Shown piece after piece: positions 1 through 6,393 of a stretch of 18,333 bases of DNA. The stretch lies in assembly GCF_964259225.1 (NCBI RefSeq), contig NZ_CAXVKN010000047.1; one strand, given 5' to 3'. Under the pieces are notes generated by a model. It had not been told where the DNA came from, did no database searches, and saw only the letters and a program-made list of their open reading frames with translations. The translations under genes and the position numbers were made by a program. Positions within the stretch are counted from its first letter, which is position 1, and each line of letters begins with the position of its first letter. Origin of the DNA: Catenibacterium mitsuoka_A. GTDB taxonomy: Bacteria; Bacillota_I; Bacilli_A; Erysipelotrichales; Coprobacillaceae.

Positions 1-2
1 TT

Positions 3-92
3 CGCTATATGTGCAGCACTATTAGGATTTTTCTGATTACAGTGATGGTTGTTTTGTTGTATGTGTGTTTATATCATAGTTACTTTTACTAA
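3..92 (+). other. Possible 3' end of an upstream hydrophobic ORF
   Basis: One plus-strand frame is open from the window edge to a TAA at 90-92. It reads as a strongly hydrophobic stretch (LITVMVVLLYVCLY) followed by a short tail, which could be the last membrane helix of a protein encoded to the left. Only about 29 codons are visible and no family can be named. A second frame is also open for 11 codons, so this may be chance. Confidence 0.2.
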
Positions 93-164
93 TGATCTGT
101 TTACTTCCTATACTTTAATATACATAGATTATATATCATTTTTCTAAGTATATATCAAGTGAAA

Positions 165-208
165 TGTGGCTTTCATCCCACACGCAAGCGTGTGGGATGA
201 AAGCCACA
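165..208. repeat. Perfect 21-bp inverted repeat (long hairpin)
   Basis: Positions 165-185 and 188-208 are exact reverse complements separated by AA. The arms run from TGTGGC at the outer edge to CACACGC at the centre. The element is much more GC-rich than the AT-rich DNA around it. Neither side has a U-run, so it is not a standard intrinsic terminator. The CACACGC/GCGTGTG core resembles hairpins at the ends of IS200/IS605-type elements, but no transposase remnant is recognisable nearby, so that origin is only a suggestion. Confidence 0.85.
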
Positions 209-350
209 AATTTATAACCTTATACATATGTAAACCCCTTTCATTAGATATTCTAATAGATTTCTTGAACAGAGTAAACAGAACAAAATAATCCTTTAAC
301 AAATCATCTTATTTGTAATGATTTAAAATTCTAAGAGTTTGTGATTTTCT
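209..350. other. Leader region upstream of the YnbB-like gene
   Basis: This AT-rich stretch has no gene. It holds two short palindromes: ATTAGA-TAT-TCTAAT at 243-257, and AAATCAT (301-307) facing ATGATTT (318-324). Either could be an operator or a weak hairpin ahead of the promoter at 351-379, but nothing in the sequence proves a role. Confidence 0.35.
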
Positions 351-379
351 TTAAAATAGTGGTGTATTTGGTGTATAAT
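351..379 (+). promoter_or_regulatory. Promoter for the YnbB-like gene
   Basis: A consensus TATAAT at 374-379 lies 17 bp after a weak TTAAAA -35 (351-356). Transcription would start near 386, just ahead of the AAAGGAGA ribosome binding site at 393-400. This placement means the gene must start at the ATG at 407, because the earlier in-frame GTG at 341 would lie upstream of the transcript. Confidence 0.55.
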
Positions 380-406
380 AGCACAGGTATTCAAAGGAGA
401 AAGATT

Positions 407-1660
407 ATGATATTAGAACAAATAGATGAAAACTTATTAAAAATTGCGAATGAATCTGATGTTGTATTAAAAGACATTTATGAAAAGATTGATGATGTTT
501 GTTTCTATAACTCAAACAGAGTTCTTTCTGCATTTATTGAGAATAATGTCAGCTATTCTGATTTTGCGGACATGAATGGATATGGCAGCTATGATTCAGG
601 AAGAGATAAGCTAGAAGCTATTTTCGCAACTATTCTTGGATGTGAAGATGCATTAGTTAGACCACAGATCATGAGTGGTACAAATGCGCTTTATTTGACT
701 TTATCTGCTTTACTTCAGCATGGTGATACAATGATTTCATTATCTGGAGCACCTTATGATTCTTTACAGGAAATGATTGGTATTTCAGGAGAATCTAGTC
801 AATCATTAAAGGCTCATGGTGTATCTTATGAACAGATTGATTTAGTTGATAATGATTTTGATGATGATAAAATCGTAGAACGTTTAAAGAAGAATGATGT
901 TAAACTTGTAGAAATCCAGAGATCTAAGGGTTATTCTTCACGTTTATCTTTAACACTTTCTAAGCTTGAACGTATTATTACTAAGATCAGAGAAGTAAAT
1001 AAAGATGTTATTATCATGGTAGATAACTGCTATGGTGAACTTGTAGAAAAGAAGGAACCAGGACATATTGGTGCTGATATCGTTGTAGGGTCTTTAATGA
1101 AGAACCTAGGTGGAGGTATTGCTCCTACTGGTGGTTATATTGCAGGTAGAAAAGATTTAATCTTTATGTGTGCTGAAAGATTAACTGCACCTGGTATTGG
1201 TAAAGATCTAGGAGCTAACTTCAATATGAATAATACATTCTTCAAGGGTGTATTTATGGCTCCTAATGCCGTAAAGAATGCTTTAAAGAGTGCTGTATTT
1301 AGTGCTTATATGTTAGAAAAGTTAGGCTTTAATAATGTCTCTCCAAGATACAATGAAGAAAGAACTGATATTATTCAGACATTAGAACTTGGTACAGAAG
1401 AAAACCTAGTAAAATTTACACAGGCTATTCAGAATAGTTCTCCAATTGATTCATTTGTAGCCACTATGCCTGCACCAATGCCTGGTTATCCTCATGATGA
1501 AGTAATGGCTGCTGGTACATTTACTTCTGGTAGTACAATTGAATTAAGTGCAGATGCACCTGTTGTTGCACCTTATACACTTTATATCCAGGGTGGTTTG
1601 ACATTAGAATATAGTAAACTCTCTATTCTATTCGCCCTTACAAATGTTTTAAAGAAATAA
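407..1660 (+). CDS. ynbB: PLP-dependent methionine gamma-lyase / aluminium-resistance family protein
   Basis: A 417-aa cytosolic fold-type I PLP enzyme of the Met_gamma_lyase (aluminium resistance protein, YnbB) family. The family resembles cystathionine/methionine gamma-lyases, but the physiological substrate is generally unassigned. Visible features are the SGTNAL segment (residues 90-95) that binds cofactor phosphate, the MVDNCYGE strand with the cofactor-contacting Asp206, and VGSLMKNLGGG with Lys232 as the probable Schiff-base lysine. Length is normal for the family. The start is ATG 407, seven bases after AAAGGAGA. An in-frame GTG at 341 would add 22 atypical residues and lies before the promoter, so it is rejected. 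The gene stands alone on the plus strand and ends in a terminator shared with the convergent SDR gene. Its usual Bacillus neighbours (hflX, glnR) are absent here. Confidence 0.88.
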   Translation: MILEQIDENLLKIANESDVVLKDIYEKIDDVCFYNSNRVLSAFIENNVSYSDFADMNGYGSYDSGRDKLEAIFATILGCEDALVRPQIMSGTNALYLTLSALLQHGDTMISLSGAPYDSLQEMIGISGESSQSLKAHGVSYEQIDLVDNDFDDDKIVERLKKNDVKLVEIQRSKGYSSRLSLTLSKLERIITKIREVNKDVIIMVDNCYGELVEKKEPGHIGADIVVGSLMKNLGGGIAPTGGYIAGRKDLIFMCAERLTAPGIGKDLGANFNMNNTFFKGVFMAPNAVKNALKSAVFSAYMLEKLGFNNVSPRYNEERTDIIQTLELGTEENLVKFTQAIQNSSPIDSFVATMPAPMPGYPHDEVMAAGTFTSGSTIELSADAPVVAPYTLYIQGGLTLEYSKLSILFALTNVLKK

Positions 1661-1664
1661 CACG

Positions 1665-1695
1665 AAAGGTCCTGATTGATTTCAGGACCTTTTTT
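1665..1695. terminator. Shared terminator between convergent genes
   Basis: An 11-bp perfect stem (1665-1675 with 1682-1692) has a 6-nt loop and a U-run on the plus strand through 1695, so it terminates the YnbB-like transcript. On the minus strand the stem is followed by TTTCG only, but it overlaps the stop codon of the SDR gene at 1694-1696 and may serve that gene too. Confidence 0.85.
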
Positions 1696-2440
1696 AACAG
1701 CTGCCTTTCTGACCGCCATCTATTCTTATAATTGTATTGTTGATGAAATTCGCTTCATCACTAATAAGAAACTTCACAAGATAAGCCACTTCTTCTGGTT
1801 TACCATAACGGTTCACCATGATTTTTTCCTGTTCCTCTTTTAAGAACTCTTCATCATATCCATCTAGTTCATTGTCTGTTCCAATGAATCCTGGTGCGAT
1901 TGCATTCACATTAATATATGGCCCATATTCAAAGGCAAGATTATGTGTTAATGAGATCAATGCCGCTTTAGAGGCATCATAATCAATACACATTGGATAA
2001 TAGGTATTTATACCATTGGTAGAAGAAATATTAATAATACGTCCATATTCCTGATCAAGCATATGTCTATAGACACGCTTACTGCAATTAAATGCCCCTA
2101 CGACATTCACATCCAATGTCTTTCTAAACTCATCTGCTGTCTTAAGATGAAAGAGATTGGATAAATCAACCGCAGCATTATTAATAAGAATATCAACACC
2201 ACCCCATTTTTTCTCTATTAAAGAAATCATGGCATCCACTTCTTCTTCCTTTGATACATCCGCTTGAATAGTCATTACACGTACATCATAATTCTTTTTA
2301 ATCTCTACTTCTAATAAAGCCGCTGCTTTATTAGAAGTAAGGTAGTTGATCACTACATCATAATGGTTTTTCGCAAGTTCTAATACGATGGCTTTCCCTA
2401 TCCCCTGAGCACCACCAGTTACAAGTACAACTTTATTCAT
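1694..2440 (-). CDS. SDR family NAD(P)-dependent oxidoreductase (FabG-like)
   Basis: A 248-aa classical short-chain dehydrogenase/reductase, cytosolic and probably tetrameric. The Rossmann motif TGGAQGIG is at residues 8-15, NNAA at 87-90, and the catalytic set is Ser139/140 in INISS, Tyr154 and Lys158 in YDASK. The APGFIGTD segment and C-terminal IDGG are typical. Its substrate cannot be told from sequence; it resembles 3-oxoacyl-ACP reductase (FabG), but many relatives act on sugars or other alcohols, and no fatty-acid genes are nearby. The start must be at or near 2440 because the Rossmann strand begins at residue 3, yet no Shine-Dalgarno is visible. The bases before the ATG are the U-run of the efp terminator. 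Expression probably depends on read-through from efp and may be weak. Confidence 0.87.
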   Translation of the reverse strand: MNKVVLVTGGAQGIGKAIVLELAKNHYDVVINYLTSNKAAALLEVEIKKNYDVRVMTIQADVSKEEEVDAMISLIEKKWGGVDILINNAAVDLSNLFHLKTADEFRKTLDVNVVGAFNCSKRVYRHMLDQEYGRIINISSTNGINTYYPMCIDYDASKAALISLTHNLAFEYGPYINVNAIAPGFIGTDNELDGYDEEFLKEEQEKIMVNRYGKPEEVAYLVKFLISDEANFINNTIIRIDGGQKGSC

Positions 2441-2445
2441 ATGTG

Positions 2446-2470
2446 AAAAAAGAGCTTATATTAAGCTCTT
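2446..2470 (-). terminator. efp terminator
   Basis: A 9-bp stem (AAGAGCTTA at 2450-2458 with TAAGCTCTT at 2462-2470) with a 3-nt loop is followed on the minus strand by a U-run at 2450-2446. The efp stop codon (2461-2463) lies inside the loop and stem. The downstream SDR start codon is only 6 bases past the U-run. Confidence 0.8.
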
Positions 2471-3018
2471 CCTGCGTATTTTCCATCAGATGAGAAGACA
2501 ACGATTTCTTCGCCTTCTTCAATAAACTGAGGTACTCTTAATGTTAGACCAGTATTAGTGACAGCATCCTTAGTCTGGTTAGATGGTGCACCTTTAATAG
2601 CTGGGTCTGTCTTAGCAACAGTTAATTCAACTTTTTCTGGGATAGATACTGATAATAAATCACCTTCAAAGAACATAAGAGATGCTTCTCTTCCTTCTAC
2701 GATGAAATATTTATTGAATCCAACCTGTTCTTCTGATAATTCATAAGTATCATATGTTTCCATATCCATGAAATAGTAAGTAGAATCAGCTTCATATGAG
2801 TACTGTGCTGTTTTCTTTTCAATGTTAGCAGCTTCGAATTTTGTTGAAGCATTGAAGTTTCTGTCCTGTGTAGAACCAGTCTTTAAGTTCTTCATCTTAG
2901 TCTTTAAGATAGCAGCACCTTTACCTGGTTTTACATGTTGGAAGTCTAAAACAACCCAAGGATCGCCATCAACGATTAATGTAAGTCCAGTTCTAAAATC
3001 TCCTGCAGCAATTGCCAT
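2461..3018 (-). CDS. efp: Translation elongation factor P
   Basis: A 185-aa EF-P, which binds between the P and E sites of the ribosome and rescues stalling at polyproline stretches. The sequence shows the KOW-like N-terminal domain beginning MAIAAGDFRTG, the loop KPGKGAA with tip Lys33 (the residue modified in many bacteria, for example 5-aminopentanol in B. subtilis), and two OB domains ending in the conserved GLTLRVPQFIEEGE. Length is standard. The start is ATG 3018, preceded by CAGGAG with good spacing; an upstream GTG at 3027 overlaps that Shine-Dalgarno and is not the start. It has its own strong promoter at 3057-3085 and its own terminator. No epmA/epmB or ymfI modification gene is adjacent. 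Confidence 0.96.
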   Translation of the reverse strand: MAIAAGDFRTGLTLIVDGDPWVVLDFQHVKPGKGAAILKTKMKNLKTGSTQDRNFNASTKFEAANIEKKTAQYSYEADSTYYFMDMETYDTYELSEEQVGFNKYFIVEGREASLMFFEGDLLSVSIPEKVELTVAKTDPAIKGAPSNQTKDAVTNTGLTLRVPQFIEEGEEIVVFSSDGKYAGRA

Positions 3019-3056
3019 AATAATCACTCCTGTTTCTTTATGTTTTTTACGTTCTT

Positions 3057-3085
3057 ATTGTAGCAGTTTTATGAGCTACTCTCAA
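3057..3085 (-). promoter_or_regulatory. efp promoter
   Basis: On the minus strand TTGAGA (3085-3080) is followed after exactly 17 bp by TACAAT (3062-3057), preceded by an extended -10 TGC. The mRNA would begin about 30 bases before the efp start codon. It lies directly after the stop of the pnuC-like gene (3103), which has no visible terminator of its own. Confidence 0.75.
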
Positions 3086-3102
3086 GTTATAGAGAAATTT
3101 AA

Positions 3103-4332
3103 TTAGAATAAAGATAGTTTTTCGTTTGTTTTCTGGTGTTCTCTAATATATTTAGTCCATTTAATATAACCATAAGTTGTATTAGTGAAGTAACCAAGTT
3201 TAAGAATTAATAATACATATTGTCCAGATAAGATGTTAATAATAGCTTCTAACCCAGCACAGATATACCATGCAATCCACTGTTCTCTTAATCTGAAGAA
3301 GATAAATAAACCATTCGCAATACCTACTGCAGAGGCACAGGCATCAATATAAATGATCCATGTTTCTAATGTCTTATTTGTATAGAAATCAGTTGCAATA
3401 TCTAAACCACTGATGAAATAACCAACAACGATAGTCCATACAAAGATACCTACAATAACAAGTACTTCCTGGTAACCTTTTAGTTTTCTTACCATTGTTA
3501 ATTCATCTTCTTCTTCATCTTTATGCTTAGACCAGTTGATATAACTGATGATATCAATTGGAAGCCAGAAGAATAATGTAGTCACCATTGTTGCAAAACG
3601 ATACATTAATACAATACACATTGCGATTTCCGCAATTTCTACAGCAACAGATACTAAGAAGTTGTAACGAGACTGTTTAGAAATGAGTAATTCACATAAG
3701 ATATTTAAGAATGTATCTAAAAGATACAATAACATGATAACAATACCATTAACACCATTTGCACTTTCTTCTGGGAATGCAACAGCGAAAATAGTAGCAA
3801 GTACCATGATAGTCATGAACCAGCTCTTTTCATATGTTGTAAACTGTTTAGAAAATAACAACATTAAAGCCAATGACAAGCTTAAAATAAATAAAGAAGA
3901 TGCAAGGTTAAAGATGTACATAGTCTTATTTGCCATGACCTGCTTATAAGAATGTTTAACTTCTTTCTGACTCACATCTTTGTGATCAAAGTATAAGTCA
4001 GTTCCATTACTTGTCTTGAATTCATAAGCAGTAATAGTCTTATTCTTTAACTGTGTATATTCTTCATAAGAATAAGAAACAACAAGCTGTTTGTCACCTT
4101 TACTATATGTAACATCACATACTGTGTTGTCTGAATCATAGTCTTCATCCTGTGTATTTCTTTTCATTACAACGCTTTGTACATAATCCACTTTCCCAGG
4201 ATTAGAGTGTACTTCTTTAAGACCTACACAAAGAGAAATAATTGAACCTAATACTAATGCAATGAGAACAATAATTTCAGCTGTTCTTAATTTCTTTCTA
4301 GGTTCGATGTTGTTTTTAAAAAATTGAATCAT
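3103..4332 (-). CDS. PnuC-family vitamin (nicotinamide riboside-type) transporter with N-terminal extension
   Basis: A 409-aa membrane protein. The C-terminal part (about 190-405) carries PnuC features: many aromatic transmembrane helices, a REQWIAWYI segment, and a final helix ending GYIKWTKYIREH, matching the family's GY-x-x-W ending. PnuC proteins move vitamin precursors (nicotinamide riboside; relatives move thiamine or riboflavin) by facilitated diffusion with intracellular trapping. The family is usually about 200-260 aa. This one has an extra N-terminal unit: one helix (about 18-38), a polar beta-rich region (about 39-130) probably outside the membrane, then further helices (139-185). 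An acidic loop, KDEEEDE, follows SKH near 268-277. The substrate is not determinable. The start is ATG 4332 with AAGGGGAG upstream and a TATAAT at 4391-4386. I see no riboswitch I can name in its leader. Confidence 0.75.
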   Translation of the reverse strand: MIQFFKNNIEPRKKLRTAEIIVLIALVLGSIISLCVGLKEVHSNPGKVDYVQSVVMKRNTQDEDYDSDNTVCDVTYSKGDKQLVVSYSYEEYTQLKNKTITAYEFKTSNGTDLYFDHKDVSQKEVKHSYKQVMANKTMYIFNLASSLFILSLSLALMLLFSKQFTTYEKSWFMTIMVLATIFAVAFPEESANGVNGIVIMLLYLLDTFLNILCELLISKQSRYNFLVSVAVEIAEIAMCIVLMYRFATMVTTLFFWLPIDIISYINWSKHKDEEEDELTMVRKLKGYQEVLVIVGIFVWTIVVGYFISGLDIATDFYTNKTLETWIIYIDACASAVGIANGLFIFFRLREQWIAWYICAGLEAIINILSGQYVLLILKLGYFTNTTYGYIKWTKYIREHQKTNEKLSLF

Positions 4333-4385
4333 ACTACAAACTCCCCTTAAATTTTAAAATCAGTATTTTAAAAAAATACTTCACA

Positions 4386-4391
4386 ATTATA
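4386..4391 (-). promoter_or_regulatory. -10 element for the pnuC-like gene
   Basis: A consensus TATAAT on the minus strand has a poor -35 (TACCAT, 17 bp away). The roughly 50-nt leader contains an A/T-only hairpin (4362-4369 with 4373-4380), which could be a weak regulatory stem or just low-complexity sequence. Confidence 0.4.
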
Positions 4392-4430
4392 ATAAATAAT
4401 CACTTAAAATGGTAGGTCTTTTTGTAAAGA

Positions 4431-4769
4431 TTATCGTATTTCTTTCAACATTTCTTCAGGTGTAATATCAAACAAGCTTGCAAGCGCTATAAGATTAGTT
4501 GTACTTGGATCAGAGTAACCATTTAGAAACTGCCTGTGTAGATACACCAAGTGTTTCTGCTACAAATTCCTGAGTCATCTGACATTCCATGCGGTGCTTT
4601 TTAATCACACCTCCAGTGTTTTTGCATACTCTTCCTTTTCTTTACGTACTGGCTCTGACTTAATATATTTTCTTAATGCGACAATGAGCAAATAAACAAC
4701 ATAGATGATTACACCCCAGACAATAAGTGCAGGTATAAGCGCTATTAATAACATGAATGAATTTGTCAT
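4431..4769 (-). pseudogene. Membrane-anchored XRE-type regulator, broken by two frameshifts
   Basis: The first part (ATG 4769, good GGAGG upstream) encodes a short protein with one strongly hydrophobic helix (MLLIALIPALIVWGVIIYVV) and a charged linker ending KEKEEYAKTLEV, then TGA. In another frame directly after it is IKKHRMECQMTQEFVAETLGVSTQAVSKW, the first half of an XRE helix-turn-helix. In a third frame comes GYSDPSTTNLIALASLF...EEMLKEIR and TAA at 4431-4433. I recall Bacillota proteins in which a helix, a KxLGE linker and an XRE domain form one polypeptide, so this reads as one gene with two indels. The first lies at the TGTG near 4605-4608. The second lies near 4530, where the expected KWENG has lost 8 bases. 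An intact 55-residue membrane peptide could still be made. Confidence 0.7.
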
Positions 4770-4839
4770 TTTTATTTCCCTCCTCACGTCAAATATAGCT
4801 TAATATCGTTAGTTGCGCTATCAATTATCAAGCAACTAC

Positions 4840-4865
4840 AAAAAAAAAGAAGGCATCGCCTTCTT
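4840..4865 (-). terminator. Terminator of the CaCA antiporter gene
   Basis: A stem of 8 bp (4847-4854 with 4858-4865) and 3-nt loop is followed by nine U on the minus strand. The antiporter stop codon (4864-4866) overlaps the base of the stem. Confidence 0.88.
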
Positions 4866-5814
4866 AACGCATACAAATATAAACAAGATATGCTGTATAA
4901 ATGGCAAGCATCACAATACCCTGCCACTTAACAAGTTCTTTCTTCTTCCATGCAAATATCCATACTAGTGTACTTACTGCAATTAAAATAAATGTATCAA
5001 TCAAGTTTTCTGCAATAATTGCAACAGGACTAATGACCCCGGCAATACCTAATACAAGCAAGATATTAAAAATATTAGATCCAATAACGTTACCTAAAGC
5101 CATATCGATTTCATTCTTTCTTGCAGCTACAATAGAAGTGACAAGTTCTGGAAGACTTGTTCCTAAAGCGACAATAGTCAAACCAATAAGGTTCTGACTA
5201 AGTCCTAGCATAGTCGCAATAGCTGTAGCACCTTCTACGACGAAATCACCACCAAATTTAATAGCAGCAGCACCACCGACAATATATACAATACACTGCC
5301 ATACTGGTAATAGCTTGATTTCTTCATCATTGTCTTCGCTTAATGCTTTATTTCTTGCCTGTAATGCTGAGTAGATCATCCATCCTAAATATGCTGCAAA
5401 TAATGCAATAAAGATAGCACTATCTACTCTACCTAGCATACTATCTAAACCAAATACAAGTAATAAAGCAGCACAGATAATAGAGAATGGGAATTCTTTC
5501 TTTAATGTATCTGTAGAGACTGCAAGAGGTACAAATAATGTACATACACCACATACAACCATTAAGTTAAATAGGTTAGATCCTACTACATTACTGACTG
5601 CAAGAGCGTTGTTGTTGCTCATTGAGGCAGTGACACTGACTGCACATTCAGGTAAGCTTGTACCCATGGCAACAATTGTAAGTCCAATGATCATTGAAGG
5701 GACTTTTAATCTTTTTGCGACAGAAGAACTTCCATCCACAAAGAAATCTGCACCCTTAATCAATAATATAAAACCAACAATTAATATACCAATTTCCATG
5801 AAAGTATTTAACAT
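4864..5814 (-). CDS. Calcium/sodium antiporter, CaCA (YrbG/NCKX-like) family
   Basis: A 316-aa inner-membrane cation antiporter of the CaCA superfamily that would exchange Na+ for Ca2+. It shows the two inverted alpha-repeats that define the family: GTSLPE at residues 51-56 with Glu55, and GTSLPE at 218-223 with Glu223. Each is followed by the second half-motif (NVVGSNLFN at 75-83, NVIGSNIFN at 242-250). An acidic cytoplasmic loop (SEDNDEE, 159-165) separates the halves. About ten hydrophobic segments and the length are normal. The start is ATG 5814 with AAGGAAGAG upstream. A promoter at 5852-5881 and a terminator overlapping the stop make it a single-gene transcript. Confidence 0.93.
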   Translation of the reverse strand: MLNTFMEIGILIVGFILLIKGADFFVDGSSSVAKRLKVPSMIIGLTIVAMGTSLPECAVSVTASMSNNNALAVSNVVGSNLFNLMVVCGVCTLFVPLAVSTDTLKKEFPFSIICAALLLVFGLDSMLGRVDSAIFIALFAAYLGWMIYSALQARNKALSEDNDEEIKLLPVWQCIVYIVGGAAAIKFGGDFVVEGATAIATMLGLSQNLIGLTIVALGTSLPELVTSIVAARKNEIDMALGNVIGSNIFNILLVLGIAGVISPVAIIAENLIDTFILIAVSTLVWIFAWKKKELVKWQGIVMLAIYTAYLVYICMR

Positions 5815-5851
5815 TTTTTTATTCTCTTCCTTTATATATAAACTGATTAAT

Positions 5852-5881
5852 AATCTATCATTTTATCCTACTGTTAGTCAA
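5852..5881 (-). promoter_or_regulatory. Promoter of the CaCA antiporter gene
   Basis: TTGACT (5881-5876) and TAGATT (5857-5852) on the minus strand are separated by 18 bp. A 25-bp tandem repeat begins immediately upstream of the -35. Confidence 0.5.
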
Positions 5882-5882
5882 T

Positions 5883-5932
5883 AGTATCCAATGAATGAAA
5901 TATATCTAGTATCCAATGAATGAAATATATCT
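5883..5932. repeat. Exact 25-bp tandem duplication
   Basis: Positions 5883-5907 and 5908-5932 are identical (beginning AGTATCCAATGAATG and ending ATATCT). Only two copies exist with no spacer, so it is a local duplication rather than a CRISPR. It lies directly upstream of the antiporter promoter and downstream of the decayed rhamnulokinase. Confidence 0.9.
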
Positions 5933-5989
5933 ATTATTTCATTAAAATTTCACGTATGAAGGTGACGATAATGACTGATTACTTGTTTA

Positions 5990-6304
5990 TTAAAAATCTG
6001 TTTTAGCATATAATTCTTTTTCATCAATAACCTTATTAACTACTTTATTCATACCATCCGTACGATAATCACGATAACCATAAGAATCACCTACAACATG
6101 ATTATTTTCATCTAGTAAGACATAATCCACTGCCCAAGTATCAATAGACATGCTGACAGGAATCTTGTTTAATTCCTTACACTTTTTCATTCCATTTTCA
6201 AAATGATATATTTCTTCTAGTTTGATTTTTCTCTCTTGTATACAGGCTAATATATGATGCTCACTAGAAGTTCCAATATCTACTGCAAGATAATACTAGC
6301 TCAT
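5990..6304 (-). pseudogene. rhaB: Rhamnulokinase remnant (FGGY kinase)
   Basis: The remnant covers only the N-terminal end of a kinase that phosphorylates L-rhamnulose and is normally about 470-490 aa. After a good AGGAGG the frame reads M-S-stop-YYLAVDIGTSS, so the third codon is a TAG; this is the kinase's first nucleotide-binding strand. It continues to YHFENGM, jumps directly to KKCKELNKIPVSMSIDTWAVDYVLLDEN (the conserved sugar-binding IDTWAVD), and ends ELYAKTDF-stop where relatives read about TGIQKQIFN. Three lesions are visible: the nonsense codon, an in-frame internal deletion of about 20 codons, and a frameshifting deletion at the 3' end; the remaining two thirds is gone. No other rhamnose gene is nearby. 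Confidence 0.82.
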
Positions 6305-6369
6305 TTCCATTTACCTCCTTTTGTTTATGTTTTCCATTGATGAGTCTATTTTATGTAAAAGAAGGACGT

Positions 6370-6393
6370 AAAAAAAGTCCACTGGAGTGGACT
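6370..6393 (-). terminator. Terminator of SWIM gene 1
   Basis: AGTCCACT (6376-6383) pairs with AGTGGACT (6386-6393) and is followed by seven U on the minus strand. The SWIM gene stop codon (6392-6394) overlaps the stem. Confidence 0.85.

Noticed and set aside
165..208. Intrinsic terminator
   Set aside because: There is no U-run on either strand after the stem.
341..406. Upstream GTG start for the YnbB-like gene
   Set aside because: It precedes the promoter, has no ribosome binding site and adds residues foreign to the family; the ATG at 407 has a good site.
4333..4430. NAD or other riboswitch in the pnuC leader
   Set aside because: The leader is almost all A/T with one A/T stem; I cannot see a conserved riboswitch core.
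4520..4610. Programmed frameshifting in the XRE gene
   Set aside because: There is no slippery heptamer with a downstream structure, and the second gap lacks conserved residues, so deletion is simpler.
5883..5932. CRISPR-like repeat
   Set aside because: There are only two adjacent copies with no spacer, and no cas genes.
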